NCBI GenBank assembly: GCA_003521845.1
Contig: DPHB01000019.1
Coordinates: forward strand, 35,141-41,437
DNA from: Oceanospirillaceae bacterium
GTDB lineage: Bacteria > Pseudomonadota > Gammaproteobacteria > Pseudomonadales > Balneatricaceae
Reading direction: 5' to 3'
DNA length: 6,297 bases
Positions 5,849 through 6,297 of the stretch are shown piece by piece; within the stretch, counting starts at the first letter, position 1, and every line of letters begins with the position of its first letter. A program made the translations under genes and the position numbers. The notes beneath the pieces are model-generated. The model worked only from the letters and a program-made list of their open reading frames with translations, made no database searches and was not told where the DNA came from.

Positions 5849-6297
5849 ATGCGCATTGCTAGCTTCCTGCACCCAGACATTCAAGACGCCATAGCACTAT
5901 GGCTAACCAGCCTAGGTCATGAACTAAGCCAACAAACAGATCAAGCCGAGCGCCTAGTAACCGACCATAAGCACCTACTACAACTTACCACCCAGGCACA
6001 CACCATAGACCCACAGCATTGGCTACTCATCGACAGCCAACTCAGCACCACCCAAACTATACAAGCACTACAACAAGGCTGCGGCTACATCAGCACGGCT
6101 CCACTAAACAAAACCACATTAGAAAACTGGCTAGCAGGCCAAAACCCATTAGCCAACATGCTGACCATAGACAACCTAACACTACCAACACCAGCAGCCG
6201 ACCCACGTTTAGCTCAGTTCATCGACATCATCACCAAAGATCTAGTCACCCAAGGCACCTGGACAGCGCAGCAACAAGCCCAAGCCCAACGACTCAT
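5849..6297 (+). CDS. Partial regulator: degenerate receiver-like domain, possible AraC-type C-terminus (runs off window)
   Basis: An open frame of 149 codons that reaches the window edge without a stop. The ATG lies 8 nt after the kinase stop, with AGGA at 5839-5842, so it is probably in the kinase operon. I do not recognise it with certainty. Residues about 1-95 (MRIASFLHPDIQDAIALWL..., then LLIDSQLS and QGCGYISTAPLNKTTLENWL) follow a receiver outline, but the acidic pair is missing and the usual Lys-Pro near the end reads TAPL, so canonical phosphorylation is doubtful. After a linker with LTIDNLTLP (about 106-114), DPRLAQFIDIITKDLVTQG and AQQQAQAQRL resemble the lead-in to an AraC-family helix-turn-helix, which would lie beyond the edge. 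Glutamine- and leucine-rich, with CTA codons as in its neighbours. An unrelated hypothetical protein remains possible. Confidence 0.7.
   Translation, partial: MRIASFLHPDIQDAIALWLTSLGHELSQQTDQAERLVTDHKHLLQLTTQAHTIDPQHWLLIDSQLSTTQTIQALQQGCGYISTAPLNKTTLENWLAGQNPLANMLTIDNLTLPTPAADPRLAQFIDIITKDLVTQGTWTAQQQAQAQRL

Overview
The window looks like chromosomal DNA of a gammaproteobacterium outside the enterics. The gene order yqgE(algH)-ruvX(yqgF)-pyrR-pyrB-pyrX is the one known from Pseudomonas and related marine lineages. The fifth gene is the non-catalytic dihydroorotase-like PyrX that accompanies class A aspartate transcarbamoylases. I cannot name the genus. The + strand is rich in C and A, uses CTA heavily for leucine, and is unusually rich in the tetranucleotide CTAG.

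Positions 74-3908 form one tightly packed co-directional block: yqgE, ruvX, pyrR, pyrB and pyrX. Junctions overlap or lie a few bases apart (8-nt overlap, 3-nt gap, 17-nt overlap, 1-nt overlap), so translational coupling in a single operon is likely. The first two genes are conserved housekeeping genes (an UPF0301 protein and the RuvX/YqgF RNase H-fold nuclease). The last three serve pyrimidine synthesis: a PRPP-binding regulator/uracil phosphoribosyltransferase, the ATCase catalytic chain, and its dihydroorotase-like partner. PyrX has lost most metal-binding and catalytic residues, so the active dihydroorotase must be encoded elsewhere.

Positions 3909-4117 are intergenic. They hold a REP-like hairpin built on GGGGTCAGA/TCTGACCTC, followed by an AT-rich stretch with a perfect TTGACA hexamer that probably starts a new transcript.

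Positions 4118-6297 carry a signalling cluster: (i) a response regulator of inverted architecture, with a MerR/excisionase-type helix-turn-helix before a complete receiver; (ii) a soluble HEVNQPL-type histidine kinase with no membrane segment; (iii) 8 nt after the kinase, the first 149 codons of a gene running off the window that reads like a degenerate receiver followed by the beginning of an AraC-type DNA-binding region. The 124-nt gap before the kinase contains a CGTCATTGCGAGGAGC-type dispersed palindromic repeat. Its GAGGAG and GTG sit where the kinase's ribosome binding site and start codon would be. This signalling cluster and the repeat at the kinase start are the least ordinary parts of the window; the rest is conventional.
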